A stretch of 64,000 nucleotides of DNA from Paenibacillus antarcticus (GTDB lineage: Bacteria > Bacillota > Bacilli > Paenibacillales > Paenibacillaceae), in the NCBI RefSeq assembly GCF_001637225.1, contig NZ_LVJI01000035.1, positions 1-64,000 on the forward strand, given 5' to 3'. The translations under genes were made by a program, and so were the position numbers. Shown here piece after piece: positions 57,109-64,000 of the stretch (position 1 is its first letter; the number at the start of each line of letters is the position of its first letter). Below the pieces are notes generated by a model. It worked only from the letters and a program-made list of their open reading frames with translations, had not been told where the DNA came from and ran no database searches.

Positions 57109-58382
57109 TGGTTAAACGGGCGTTATTGTTCCCTGGGCAAGGATCACAGTATGTCGGTATGGGCAAGGACTTATTCGTCAAATATCCAATAGCCAAAGAG
57201 ACATTCCATGAGGCGAATGACGCGATGAATGTCGATCTCACCAGGCTGATGTTTGAGGGAGGCATAACGGAGCTAACTAGAACGGAGTATGCACAACCAG
57301 CTATATTAGCCGTCGGGATGGCTATGTTCAGAATATATAAGGAAGTAGTGGGTTCAGATATTAATTATATGGCCGGTCATAGTCTTGGAGAAATTACTGC
57401 ATTGACCTGCGCAGGAAGTATCCCATTTGCAAGTGCCATTCGTATTGTTCATCGTCGTGGCGAGCTGATGAGGGAAGCTGCTACAATCGGGGGAGGAGCG
57501 ATGGCCGCTGTTCATGAGCTTGACATAAGCGAGGTTGAATCCATCTGTACATCGGTAAGCGCAACGCATAAAGGTGGGTCCGAGATTGTTGTTGTATCCA
57601 ACATTAATTCGGAGAATCAAGTTGTCATTTCTGGGCATAAGGGGGCACTGAGCGAGGCGACTGAACGGTTGACGAAGCGGGGAGGAGTTGTTATCCCTCT
57701 TCAAGTGAGCGCCCCATTCCATAGTCCACTTATGGCGCCTGCAGCTGAACAATTTGCGGAAGAACTTAATAAGTATACGTTTTCGCCGCTACAATATCCC
57801 GTATTATCGAGTGTGACAGCCAAGTTGTACGCAAGCTCTGATGAAATTACCAAGGTTCTGACTGAGCAGTTGACTGCGCCTGTACAATGGGTGGCAGTAC
57901 TCCAATATTTACGAGAGAACGGAGTGGCGGAAGCCGTAGAGTTAGGACCGAGGACGGTTTTGAAAAAGCTAGCACAGAATACTACAGGCATGAAGATGTT
58001 TGCCTTCGACGATGGTTCGGATGCAGAGCAGTTGCTAAGTAATAGTAAGATTGCTAAAGAAGAATATCCGCTTGATTTCATAATCCAATGCGTGTCGATC
58101 GCGACATGTACACGTAACAGGAATTGGGACTCAGAAGCTTATGCACATGGTGTTATTACGCCTTACCGTAACGTTCAGACGATGATATATCAACTTCAGC
58201 AATCAGGAGGTCAAGTGACATGGTCGAATATGGAGCAAGCATATAAGATGCTTCTGTCTGTGCTAAGGACGAAGCTGATCCCGGAAGTTGAACAGCTCAG
58301 TCGATTGGAGCGTTTGCTGGCAGAGTATAGCTTACAGGACAAATTTGCTCAAGGATTACCTGTAGGCGTACTGAATTCCTGA
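57108..58382 (+). CDS. Discrete (trans) malonyl-CoA acyltransferase
   Basis: Residues 1-290 are a FabD-type acyltransferase: LLFPGQGSQYVGMGKDL, the nucleophile GHSLGE (Ser92), RRGELM, and the catalytic His in SAPFHSPLM (His205). It should load malonate on the ACP of the PKS module in NRPS2, which has a ketosynthase but no AT of its own. A C-terminal extension of about 130 residues (to 424) is unlike housekeeping FabD; similar tails occur on AT proteins of trans-AT clusters, but its role is unknown. The gene overlaps NRPS3 and the next gene (TGATG), so it is translationally coupled in the cluster. Confidence 0.92.
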   Translation: MVKRALLFPGQGSQYVGMGKDLFVKYPIAKETFHEANDAMNVDLTRLMFEGGITELTRTEYAQPAILAVGMAMFRIYKEVVGSDINYMAGHSLGEITALTCAGSIPFASAIRIVHRRGELMREAATIGGGAMAAVHELDISEVESICTSVSATHKGGSEIVVVSNINSENQVVISGHKGALSEATERLTKRGGVVIPLQVSAPFHSPLMAPAAEQFAEELNKYTFSPLQYPVLSSVTAKLYASSDEITKVLTEQLTAPVQWVAVLQYLRENGVAEAVELGPRTVLKKLAQNTTGMKMFAFDDGSDAEQLLSNSKIAKEEYPLDFIIQCVSIATCTRNRNWDSEAYAHGVITPYRNVQTMIYQLQQSGGQVTWSNMEQAYKMLLSVLRTKLIPEVEQLSRLERLLAEYSLQDKFAQGLPVGVLNS

Positions 58383-59788
58383 TGGTCATGGAATATGTCC
58401 CAGTGATGCGGAAGGGGGAAGAACTGGTGAATGAAGGAAGTCATGATAGTCGTATATACGAATCACCTGAAGTAATACTACAGCAATTAATTCGGTTCAA
58501 CACTACGAATCCACCGGGTAACGAAGCGGCCTGTGTGCAATTTATTCAGGAGCTGTTGCATCAGGCAGGAATTGAGACGACGATTGTTGCGGAAGTGGAA
58601 GACAGACCAAATCTGATCGCTCGTCTAAAGGGGTGCGGTGAAGCGCCCCCTCTTCTGATGTATGGGCATGTCGATGTTGTTGGCGTAGAGAAGCAAGTAT
58701 GGAGCCACGACCCATTCGGTGGTGAAATCCATGACGGTTGCGTATGGGGCAGAGGAAGTCTTGATATGAAGGGTGGCGTGGCGATGATTCTCGCAGCCTT
58801 TCTCCGCGCTCATGCGCAGAGAGTTGAACTACAGGGTGACATTATACTAGCCATCGTGTGTGATGAAGAAGCTGGTGGTGATCGGGGAGCTTCCTATTTG
58901 GCAGATTATCATGCGCATCACTTTGAAGGGGTGAGATATGCCATTGGTGAGTTCGGGGGATTCTCATTGCAGGTAAGTCATCGGAAATTCTATCCCATCA
59001 TGGTTGCTGAGAAGCAAATCTGTTGGCTTAGAGCTTCATTGAGAAGCGAAGGTGGACATGGTTCACTTGAACATAGCGAAGGTTGCATGGCCCAGCTTGG
59101 AGATCTTCTTCAAGCGCTGAATAAGATTAAGCTACCCGTTCATGCGACACCAGCAGCGAGCTATATGATTGAATCTATGGCATCGGCATTACCTATGGTG
59201 CAGAGATTATTGCTGAGAGGTCTACTTCGACCACGAATGAGCAACAGTATTTTGAAACTGATGGGTGATAAAGGTAGATTATTTCAGCCGCTTCTTCGCA
59301 ACACAGTGAGTGCTACAATTGTGCGTGGCGGAGAGAAAATTAATGTACATCCAAGTGAGATTATAGTGGAGTTGGATGGGCGCCTACTACCTGGATTTAC
59401 ACCTGCACAACTTATAGAAGAGCTTTACGAACAATCCGTACATCGTAATGTTATGTTTGAGTTGATACGCCATGATGCTTGTCCAACAATCCCGGATATG
59501 GGGATGTTTGAACTGTTGTCGGATGTACTCAGAGCAGCAGATCCCGATGCCGTTCCCGTACCTATGCTTCTACCAGGAGGGACGGATGCGAGACATTTCG
59601 CAAGATTAGGTATTCAAACGTACGGTTTCCTACCTATGCCGCTACCAGAAGATATGAAATTTACTGAACTGATTCATGCTGCTGATGAACGTGTACCCGT
59701 AGATGCTATTCGTTTTGGAGCGGAAGCCATTTATCAAGTCATTAAGAATTATGGTCTATCACATTTTAAGAAAGGATTGACAAGGTGA
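58382..59788 (+). CDS. M20-family metallopeptidase/deacylase
   Basis: The 468-residue protein has the dizinc M20 (ArgE/DapE/CPG2) motifs: YGHVDVVG (His96, Asp98), GRGSLDMKGG (bridging Asp128), DEEAGG (Glu162/163), GEFGG, then GGTDARHF and HAADERV near the end, with a dimerisation domain between. There is no signal peptide, so it acts in the cytoplasm. M20 enzymes cut amide bonds of acylated amino acids and peptides. As last gene of the cluster it could trim or deacylate the product, or detoxify it. The ATG at 58382 overlaps the previous stop; a GTG at 58427 has the better Shine-Dalgarno (AAGGGGGAAG) and may be the real start. Confidence 0.85.
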   Translation: MVMEYVPVMRKGEELVNEGSHDSRIYESPEVILQQLIRFNTTNPPGNEAACVQFIQELLHQAGIETTIVAEVEDRPNLIARLKGCGEAPPLLMYGHVDVVGVEKQVWSHDPFGGEIHDGCVWGRGSLDMKGGVAMILAAFLRAHAQRVELQGDIILAIVCDEEAGGDRGASYLADYHAHHFEGVRYAIGEFGGFSLQVSHRKFYPIMVAEKQICWLRASLRSEGGHGSLEHSEGCMAQLGDLLQALNKIKLPVHATPAASYMIESMASALPMVQRLLLRGLLRPRMSNSILKLMGDKGRLFQPLLRNTVSATIVRGGEKINVHPSEIIVELDGRLLPGFTPAQLIEELYEQSVHRNVMFELIRHDACPTIPDMGMFELLSDVLRAADPDAVPVPMLLPGGTDARHFARLGIQTYGFLPMPLPEDMKFTELIHAADERVPVDAIRFGAEAIYQVIKNYGLSHFKKGLTR

Positions 59789-59833
59789 ATCTAAATATAC
59801 TAGAGTATAAATAGTTACAAAATATTAACCAAT

Positions 59834-59946
59834 TGCCGAATTTTGTTTTTTTGAAAACGGGGGAACCATTCCGGGTGAATTATTCTTGAAAGCAAGAGAA
59901 TATAGGGAACCTTTTACCGAATCCTCAGCTAACTCCGTAGGCATCG
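59834..59946 (+). promoter_or_regulatory. ydaO/yuaA-type (c-di-AMP) riboswitch
   Basis: Conserved blocks of this class occur in order: CGGGGGAACCA (59858-59868), CGGGTGAAT (59872-59880), a variable hairpin (TTCTTGAAAGCAAGAG), TAGGGAACC, ACCGAATCC, CAGCTAACTCCGTAGGC (to 59942). A short P1 can form between TGCC (59834-59837) and GGCA (59940-59943). The downstream gene is a cell-wall hydrolase, a usual context for this riboswitch. I see no terminator between aptamer and gene; the Shine-Dalgarno starts a few bases after P1, so translational control is possible. Confidence 0.88.
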
Positions 59947-59962
59947 AAAGGAAGACGAGATT

Positions 59963-60433
59963 CTGAAGAAGTTCATAATATCACTACTTGGAGCTGCAGT
60001 ATTATTCACCACAGTTGCACCTAGTACATTTGCAGCACGTGAGGCTAGAATGGAAAATGAAGTGAATCAGGTAGTGGGAACGCCATACTTATGGGGTGGA
60101 ACCACAGCTTCAGGATTTGATTGCTCCGGATTCATCCTGTATATAATGGGTAAGTTTAACGTTGATAATCTTCCACGGACATCAGAGACTCAAGCCAAAG
60201 AGGGAATAGCAGTTGCTAAAGAGGATCTGCAATTAGGTGATTTAGTATTTTTTAATACTATTGGTAATAAAATCTCTCATGCAGGAATCTATCTAGGCGA
60301 CAATCAATTTGCGCATTCCTCCAGTAGTAAGGGAGTAAGAATAAGTAAGTTGTCGGAAACTTACTATAAAGATCGTTATGTTACTGCTCGACGAGTGGTA
60401 GATGAGAAAAGTTATCTTAAAATGATTGAATAA
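59963..60433 (+). CDS. Secreted NlpC/P60 peptidoglycan endopeptidase
   Basis: The frame begins before the first ATG (60050). From CTG 59963 it gives a clear signal peptide (KKFIISLLGAAVLF, then TTVAPSTFAA) with AAAGGAAG at good spacing, and no ATG, GTG or TTG is available there, so a CTG (or adjacent ATT) start is inferred. The NlpC/P60 domain fills the rest, with TPYLWGGTTASGFDCSGF (catalytic Cys54) and the His in ISHAGIYLGD. At 156 residues it is a minimal hydrolase without binding modules. Such enzymes cut gamma-D-Glu-diaminopimelate bonds in the wall. A c-di-AMP riboswitch controls it. Confidence 0.85.
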   Translation: MKKFIISLLGAAVLFTTVAPSTFAAREARMENEVNQVVGTPYLWGGTTASGFDCSGFILYIMGKFNVDNLPRTSETQAKEGIAVAKEDLQLGDLVFFNTIGNKISHAGIYLGDNQFAHSSSSKGVRISKLSETYYKDRYVTARRVVDEKSYLKMIE

Positions 60434-60440
60434 TACATAT

Positions 60441-60493
60441 CGAAAAAAAGGACAAACCTGTTATTCATATAACGGGTTTGTCCTTTTTTTTGT
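60441..60493. terminator. Bidirectional terminator between NlpC/P60 and SGNH genes
   Basis: AAAAAAAGGACAAACC pairs with GGTTTGTCCTTTTTTT (one bulged base), with an inner GTTAT/ATAAC stem. A-tract and T-tract on both sides allow use by both convergent genes. Confidence 0.92.
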
Positions 60494-60548
60494 TCATGTA
60501 ACAATCTAATCCTGTTGTCTTAATTAGGGGGCTAGTTCCATAGCTGTC

Positions 60549-61136
60549 TTATTTGATGTTTACAGATACGTGTTTAAAGATCGTCTCAGCAATTACCCGA
60601 TATCCTCTTGAATTGGGGTGAATCAAATCTTTAGACCATAAGGTATTGTCTTTAGCCATAGGGTGATTCCAACAATCAATATGATATAACTTGTACTCGT
60701 TACTAAGTGATTGTAAGATTTCATTTGCTTCTATTAATTGTTCTTTTACTATATGTTGTTGTTCAATAGGCAATGGCAATCGAACTGTAAAGTCCGGAAG
60801 ATTAGCTATGATAATGGCAGCACCCGACTTATGTATACGACCGACCATAAGTTCCATGTCATTCTTGTATTGATTATGATTCCAACGGCCTTTTAATATA
60901 TCGTTAGCTCCTGCGATTAGACTGACTAAGTCGGGCTGCAATGCTATAGCTTTTTCTAATTGCGTGACGCGAATCTCTTGGCTTACCAATCCTCTTTTAG
61001 CTAAGTTGGTATATTGTAACTCAGGCGTATGCAGGTTAGCGAAGTGATCAACCCAACTATGTAATGCTGCTCCCTCAACTTCATCACCAATTCCTTCTGT
61101 GAAACTATCTCCTAGTGTTACAAAATGCTTCCACAT
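60549..61136 (-). CDS. SGNH/GDSL-family hydrolase
   Basis: ATG 61136 is chosen because AAAGGGG lies eight bases upstream; a GTG three codons earlier is too close. The 195-residue protein has SGNH block I GDSFTEG (nucleophile Ser11), block III GAND, and block V DLIHPN with the catalytic Asp and His. The family includes esterases, lipases and carbohydrate deacetylases. No signal peptide is seen, so it is likely cytoplasmic. It is 33 bp downstream of the reductase gene on the same strand and may be its operon partner. Confidence 0.88.
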   Translation of the reverse strand: MWKHFVTLGDSFTEGIGDEVEGAALHSWVDHFANLHTPELQYTNLAKRGLVSQEIRVTQLEKAIALQPDLVSLIAGANDILKGRWNHNQYKNDMELMVGRIHKSGAAIIIANLPDFTVRLPLPIEQQHIVKEQLIEANEILQSLSNEYKLYHIDCWNHPMAKDNTLWSKDLIHPNSRGYRVIAETIFKHVSVNIK

Positions 61137-61169
61137 ATCAGACACCCCTTTGTTGAATCTAAACTTATT

Positions 61170-62141
61170 CTATACTAGGCGTCGTTCGATTTCTTCTGAA
61201 ATGGCTAATCCGTGAAATCTTCCATCTTCAATATAAACACGATTAGTAGTTCCCCCTGTTACGACACCTGCAAGAAAAACGTTATCAACGTTGGTTTCAT
61301 AAGTACTTGGATTAAAGGTAGGCACTAATGTGGAAGGATCTACTTCTATCCCAATACTTTGAAGCATCGTTGTATTCGGTTGATATCCAATCAGTGAAAA
61401 GAGGTAGTCATTTGGAATGGAGACTAATCCTTCAGGTGTATGTATACTAATGGATCTGTCCTTTATCTCTTTAACACTAGAATTGGGATAAAATTTAATT
61501 TTTTCTTTTTGGATGAAATTACGGATATCTAGAAGTAAAGATGGTTTGATTCCTTCGTAAGCAGAGTCTCCCCGATGGATAAGTGAGACATGAGCCCCGT
61601 TACGATAAAGGTCGATTGCTGCTTCGATAGCAGAATTCTTACCTCCTACTACGGCTACTTCTTGTCCATGATAGGAATGTCCTTCTTTGTAATAATGCAT
61701 TACTTTGGACATGGACTCCCCTTCAACGCCGATTCTTTTTGGGTGATCAAAAATCCCAGTAGCCATAACGATCATCCGTGCTTGATAGACAATGTCTGAT
61801 CCTGTACGATCTTCGGCATGTACGGTAAAAGAATCCGTTTCTTTCGAAATACGAGTAACCTTATGATAACATTTGATATTAATGGATTGTCGTTCGGTAA
61901 CAAGGCGATAATACTTTAACAGTTCAGAACGTGTAGGTCGTGCTTCTTGAGATAAGAAGGGGATATTACCGATTTCTAGACGGTCTGAAGTACTATAGAA
62001 GCGCATATCTAAAGGACAGTTCACAATTGAATTCACTATCGCTTCTTTTTCAATAATGATATAACGAATTCCTTTTTCTTGAAGTGCAAGTCCAGTGCTT
62101 AAGCCACAGGGTCCTCCACCGATAATGATAACATCGTACAT
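61170..62141 (-). CDS. ypdA: YpdA-like bacillithiol-disulfide reductase (FAD/NAD(P)-dependent)
   Basis: The start is ATG 62141, preceded on the minus strand by AAGGAGTG; the longer frame adds 17 unlikely residues. The 323-residue flavoprotein has the FAD-binding motif DVIIIGGGPCGLS with the Cys next to the dinucleotide fold that marks YpdA, and a second nucleotide fold VAVVGGKNSAIEAA. Its C-terminal part includes FLAGVVTGG. It lacks the CxxC of thioredoxin reductases. YpdA reduces bacillithiol disulfide with NADPH, which fits a Firmicute using bacillithiol. Confidence 0.88.
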   Translation of the reverse strand: MYDVIIIGGGPCGLSTGLALQEKGIRYIIIEKEAIVNSIVNCPLDMRFYSTSDRLEIGNIPFLSQEARPTRSELLKYYRLVTERQSINIKCYHKVTRISKETDSFTVHAEDRTGSDIVYQARMIVMATGIFDHPKRIGVEGESMSKVMHYYKEGHSYHGQEVAVVGGKNSAIEAAIDLYRNGAHVSLIHRGDSAYEGIKPSLLLDIRNFIQKEKIKFYPNSSVKEIKDRSISIHTPEGLVSIPNDYLFSLIGYQPNTTMLQSIGIEVDPSTLVPTFNPSTYETNVDNVFLAGVVTGGTTNRVYIEDGRFHGLAISEEIERRLV

Positions 62142-62269
62142 TGTTTGACACTCCTTATGTAGTTTCCATGTTTGATTAGTATTTTGTATCATGCCCAGAT
62201 CATATCACAATATGATTGTGTAATAACTTCTTTTCACTAGAAGATTAAATTCTCGGTATTTATTCGTTT

Positions 62270-62283
62270 AGGACATATGTCCT
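62270..62283. promoter_or_regulatory. Perfect 14-bp palindrome, candidate Crp/Fnr-type operator
   Basis: AGGACATATGTCCT is fully self-complementary and lies 62 bases before the YdcZ start in the promoter region of the ydcZ-crp genes. A second inverted repeat, CACAAT-ATG-ATTGTG, lies about 60 bases upstream near the ypdA promoter. Confidence 0.5.
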
Positions 62284-62345
62284 TCCCATGATGCACGAAT
62301 ATATCATTTAATGAAGTAAAGAAATTGATTTAAGGAGAGAGACTT

Positions 62346-62771
62346 TTGAGAGGAATTATATTTGCGTTATTTGGAGGTGCCTTTATTACACTCCAAGGTG
62401 TAGTGAATGCACGAATTAGTCAAGATATTGGGACGTGGCAAGCGGCGACGATAACCCAGTTCACGGGATTCATTGCTGCCTTGGTTATCCTGATGTTCGT
62501 CCGAGACGGGAAATGGCAGGGATTTAAGCAAGTAAACCCATTATATTTGATGGGCGGAGCCTTTGCGGCGATTATTATTTTCAGTGATGTCACAGCGATT
62601 CAGCAGATCGGGGTTACGCTTACGATATCTGCGCTATTGATTGCTCAACTGGGTCTGACCTTTATAATTGATATTAAGGGATGGTTCGGGGTACAGAAGC
62701 AGAAAATGAGAGTACCACAGTTCATTGGCATTGGTATGATGATTGCTGGTGTGGTGATTCTAGGATTTTAA
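62346..62771 (+). CDS. YdcZ-family DMT transporter, first copy
   Basis: The TTG start follows AAGGAGAG. The 141-residue protein has four to five hydrophobic helices and matches the half-size YdcZ (DUF606) group of the drug/metabolite transporter superfamily: FGGAFITLQGVVNARI, YLMGGAFAAIIIFSDV, and IAQLGLTFIIDIKGWFG. Such half-transporters often occur in pairs that form heterodimers; the second copy begins at 63563, after the Crp/Fnr gene. The substrate is unknown. Confidence 0.85.
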   Translation: MRGIIFALFGGAFITLQGVVNARISQDIGTWQAATITQFTGFIAALVILMFVRDGKWQGFKQVNPLYLMGGAFAAIIIFSDVTAIQQIGVTLTISALLIAQLGLTFIIDIKGWFGVQKQKMRVPQFIGIGMMIAGVVILGF

Positions 62772-62816
62772 AATTTTTAATGTTAGTGGTTAAGGACAGG
62801 AGGTAAATTTCGAGTC

Positions 62817-63515
62817 ATGAAAGAAATAAAAGATCATGTGCAACTAGATCATTATTTGCATACACATCACATAGATTCCGTATTTAATGAGCAATTATTG
62901 CCGTATTTATCGTTGTATAGCTATGATCAAGGGGAACTGATCTGTTCCCAAGGGGAACATTCGGAGGTTCTTTATGTTCTTGTGAAGGGGAAAGTTAAAA
63001 TTTATACGACTTCGCCTGAGGGCAAAAAACTTATTCTTTCTTTTAAGAAACCGCTTGAGATCATCGGGGATATTGAATACGTACAGGAAATTAACATTAT
63101 CAATACGGTTGAGGCAGTATCATCAGTTCATATGATCTGTATTGATTATCGTTGGTTAAGAAAATACGGAAGCGATCATGCGCCATTGCTACAATTTCTA
63201 CTGAGCATCATTACACGGAAGTTTCATCTTAAAAATAATGCCATGAGCTTCAATTTGATGCATTCGGTGGAAGTTCGATTGGCAAGTTATCTATTGTCTG
63301 TTTCATTCAATGGATCCGAATCTCTTAATCAAGGGCAACAAAGTATCGTCAATATAAGGGATGCAGCGAACTTTATTGGAACCAGTTATAGACATCTGAA
63401 TCGGGTTATCCTACAATTCTGCACAGAAGGTCTGATTGAGCGAAATAAAGGGTTCATTTTTGTTAAAGACAAGGAAGGTTTAAGTAGGCTCTCAAGTCAC
63501 AATATCTATGAGTAA
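62817..63515 (+). CDS. Crp/Fnr-family regulator (YeiL-like)
   Basis: The 232-residue protein has an N-terminal cyclic-nucleotide-type beta barrel (about 20-125; GELICSQGEHSEVLYVLVKG then KVKIY) and a C-terminal winged helix (about 150-225; VNIRDAANFIGTSYRHLNRV). The effector pocket lacks an obvious cAMP-binding Arg-Ser pair, so the signal is unknown. It lies 45 bp after the first YdcZ gene and just before the second, so it probably regulates this transporter pair, perhaps via the palindrome at 62270. ATG start with ACAGGAGG upstream. Confidence 0.88.
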   Translation: MKEIKDHVQLDHYLHTHHIDSVFNEQLLPYLSLYSYDQGELICSQGEHSEVLYVLVKGKVKIYTTSPEGKKLILSFKKPLEIIGDIEYVQEINIINTVEAVSSVHMICIDYRWLRKYGSDHAPLLQFLLSIITRKFHLKNNAMSFNLMHSVEVRLASYLLSVSFNGSESLNQGQQSIVNIRDAANFIGTSYRHLNRVILQFCTEGLIERNKGFIFVKDKEGLSRLSSHNIYE

Positions 63516-63562
63516 GCGTAAGATTTCATTAGAATAAATCAGCATATGGGAGAATAAATGGT

Positions 63563-64000
63563 ATGATGCTAGGACTCGTATTGGCAGTTATCGCAGGTTC
63601 ACTGGTTAGTTTGCAAAATATTTTTAATAGTAAGGTGAATGAACGCGCGGGGTCTTGGGCGACAACGACATTGGTATTAGGTATGGGATTCTTGGCTTCA
63701 CTAACGTTCGGTCTGATTTTTGAAGGGAAAGAAATGTTTAACTTGCACAATACGCAGCCATGGTACTGGTTCAGTGGCTTGATCGGTGTTGGTGTGGTTA
63801 TCTGTATGGTACAGGGGATGAAGCTACTGAGTCCTACGTATGCCATCGCTATCGTTCTAACATCGCAGCTTGGGTTCGCTTTATTATGGGACTCACTAGG
63901 ATGGTTGGGACTAGATAAGGTTCCATTTACAATTAGCAAGTTGGTAGGTGTGTTGGTCATCGTAGGTGGGATCTATGTATTTAAATTAGGCGGTGGAGAG
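63563..64000 (+). CDS. YdcZ-family DMT transporter, second copy (cut by window end)
   Basis: From ATG 63563 (GGGAGA upstream) a frame stays open to the window edge with 146 codons. It reads MMLGLVLAVIAGSLVSLQN, then NSKVNERAGSWATTTLVLGM and ending VGVLVIVGGIYVFKLGGGE. The helices and the SLQNIFNSKV motif match the YdcZ half-transporter family and the gene at 62346. The C-terminus seems almost complete. It probably pairs with the first copy in one transporter. Confidence 0.82.
   Translation, partial: MMLGLVLAVIAGSLVSLQNIFNSKVNERAGSWATTTLVLGMGFLASLTFGLIFEGKEMFNLHNTQPWYWFSGLIGVGVVICMVQGMKLLSPTYAIAIVLTSQLGFALLWDSLGWLGLDKVPFTISKLVGVLVIVGGIYVFKLGGGE

Noticed and set aside
63529..63960. 143-codon minus-strand ORF at the window end
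   Set aside because: It is antisense to a convincing YdcZ-family frame (63563-64000) with start, Shine-Dalgarno and membrane helices.

Overview
The window looks like chromosome of a Paenibacillus-type Firmicute. Ribosome-binding sites are strong AGGAGG-like sequences, ORFs are AT-rich, and intrinsic terminators, a guanine-class purine riboswitch, a ydaO-type c-di-AMP riboswitch and a perfect cre-like box are present. Genus is inferred from gene content and style, not from a marker gene. No rRNA, tRNA or CRISPR array was seen.

Left part (1-9.9 kb) is an accessory, decaying region: small secreted or membrane proteins, a 72-bp repeat that carries a terminator, a membrane-anchored polysaccharide deacetylase, an LCP-family cell-wall protein, and a series of gene fragments (ABC transporter, GNAT acetyltransferase, UvrD-type helicase, aminoglycoside nucleotidyltransferase, XRE regulator, ISL3-type transposase). 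Among them is one end of a Tn7-like transposon: tandem 20-bp repeats next to a truncated tnsA. Two intact minus-strand genes (YcaQ/AlkX-like glycosylase, DinB family) lie between.

Middle-left (9.7-22.9 kb) is housekeeping and regulation: guaC behind a guanine-class riboswitch laid out as an ON switch, a WYL regulator with a DJ-1/PfpI protein, nagA with a DeoR regulator, a soluble PAS chemotaxis-type receptor, a MarR regulator divergent from a UvrA-like ABC protein plus a 14-TM drug exporter, and deoD.

The main feature is a hybrid NRPS/trans-AT PKS cluster (about 23.4-59.8 kb), apparently one transcription unit: panD, NRPS1, three CPBP-family membrane proteins, PKS-NRPS2, a BtrH-like acyltransferase, a thioesterase, NRPS3, a discrete malonyl acyltransferase and an M20 peptidase. 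Assembly order by colinearity is FAAL-ACP / C-A(Ile)-PCP / C-A(Ser)-PCP / C-A(Ser)-PCP / KS-ACP (malonate supplied in trans, no reduction) / C-A(X)-PCP / C-A(Gly-like)-PCP / C-A(Gly-like)-PCP / C + A(Y)-PCP. This predicts a fatty-acylated, roughly seven-residue lipopeptide with one two-carbon ketide insertion after acyl-Ile-Ser-Ser. There is no epimerase domain and no cis thioesterase. Three half-size condensation-domain lobes sit at subunit ends. PanD next to the assembly line points to beta-alanine as precursor or monomer. I do not recognise this as a known product.

Right part (59.8-64 kb): an NlpC/P60 hydrolase behind a c-di-AMP riboswitch with a non-ATG start, an SGNH hydrolase, a YpdA-like bacillithiol-disulfide reductase, and a Crp/Fnr regulator between two YdcZ-type DMT genes, the last cut by the window edge.
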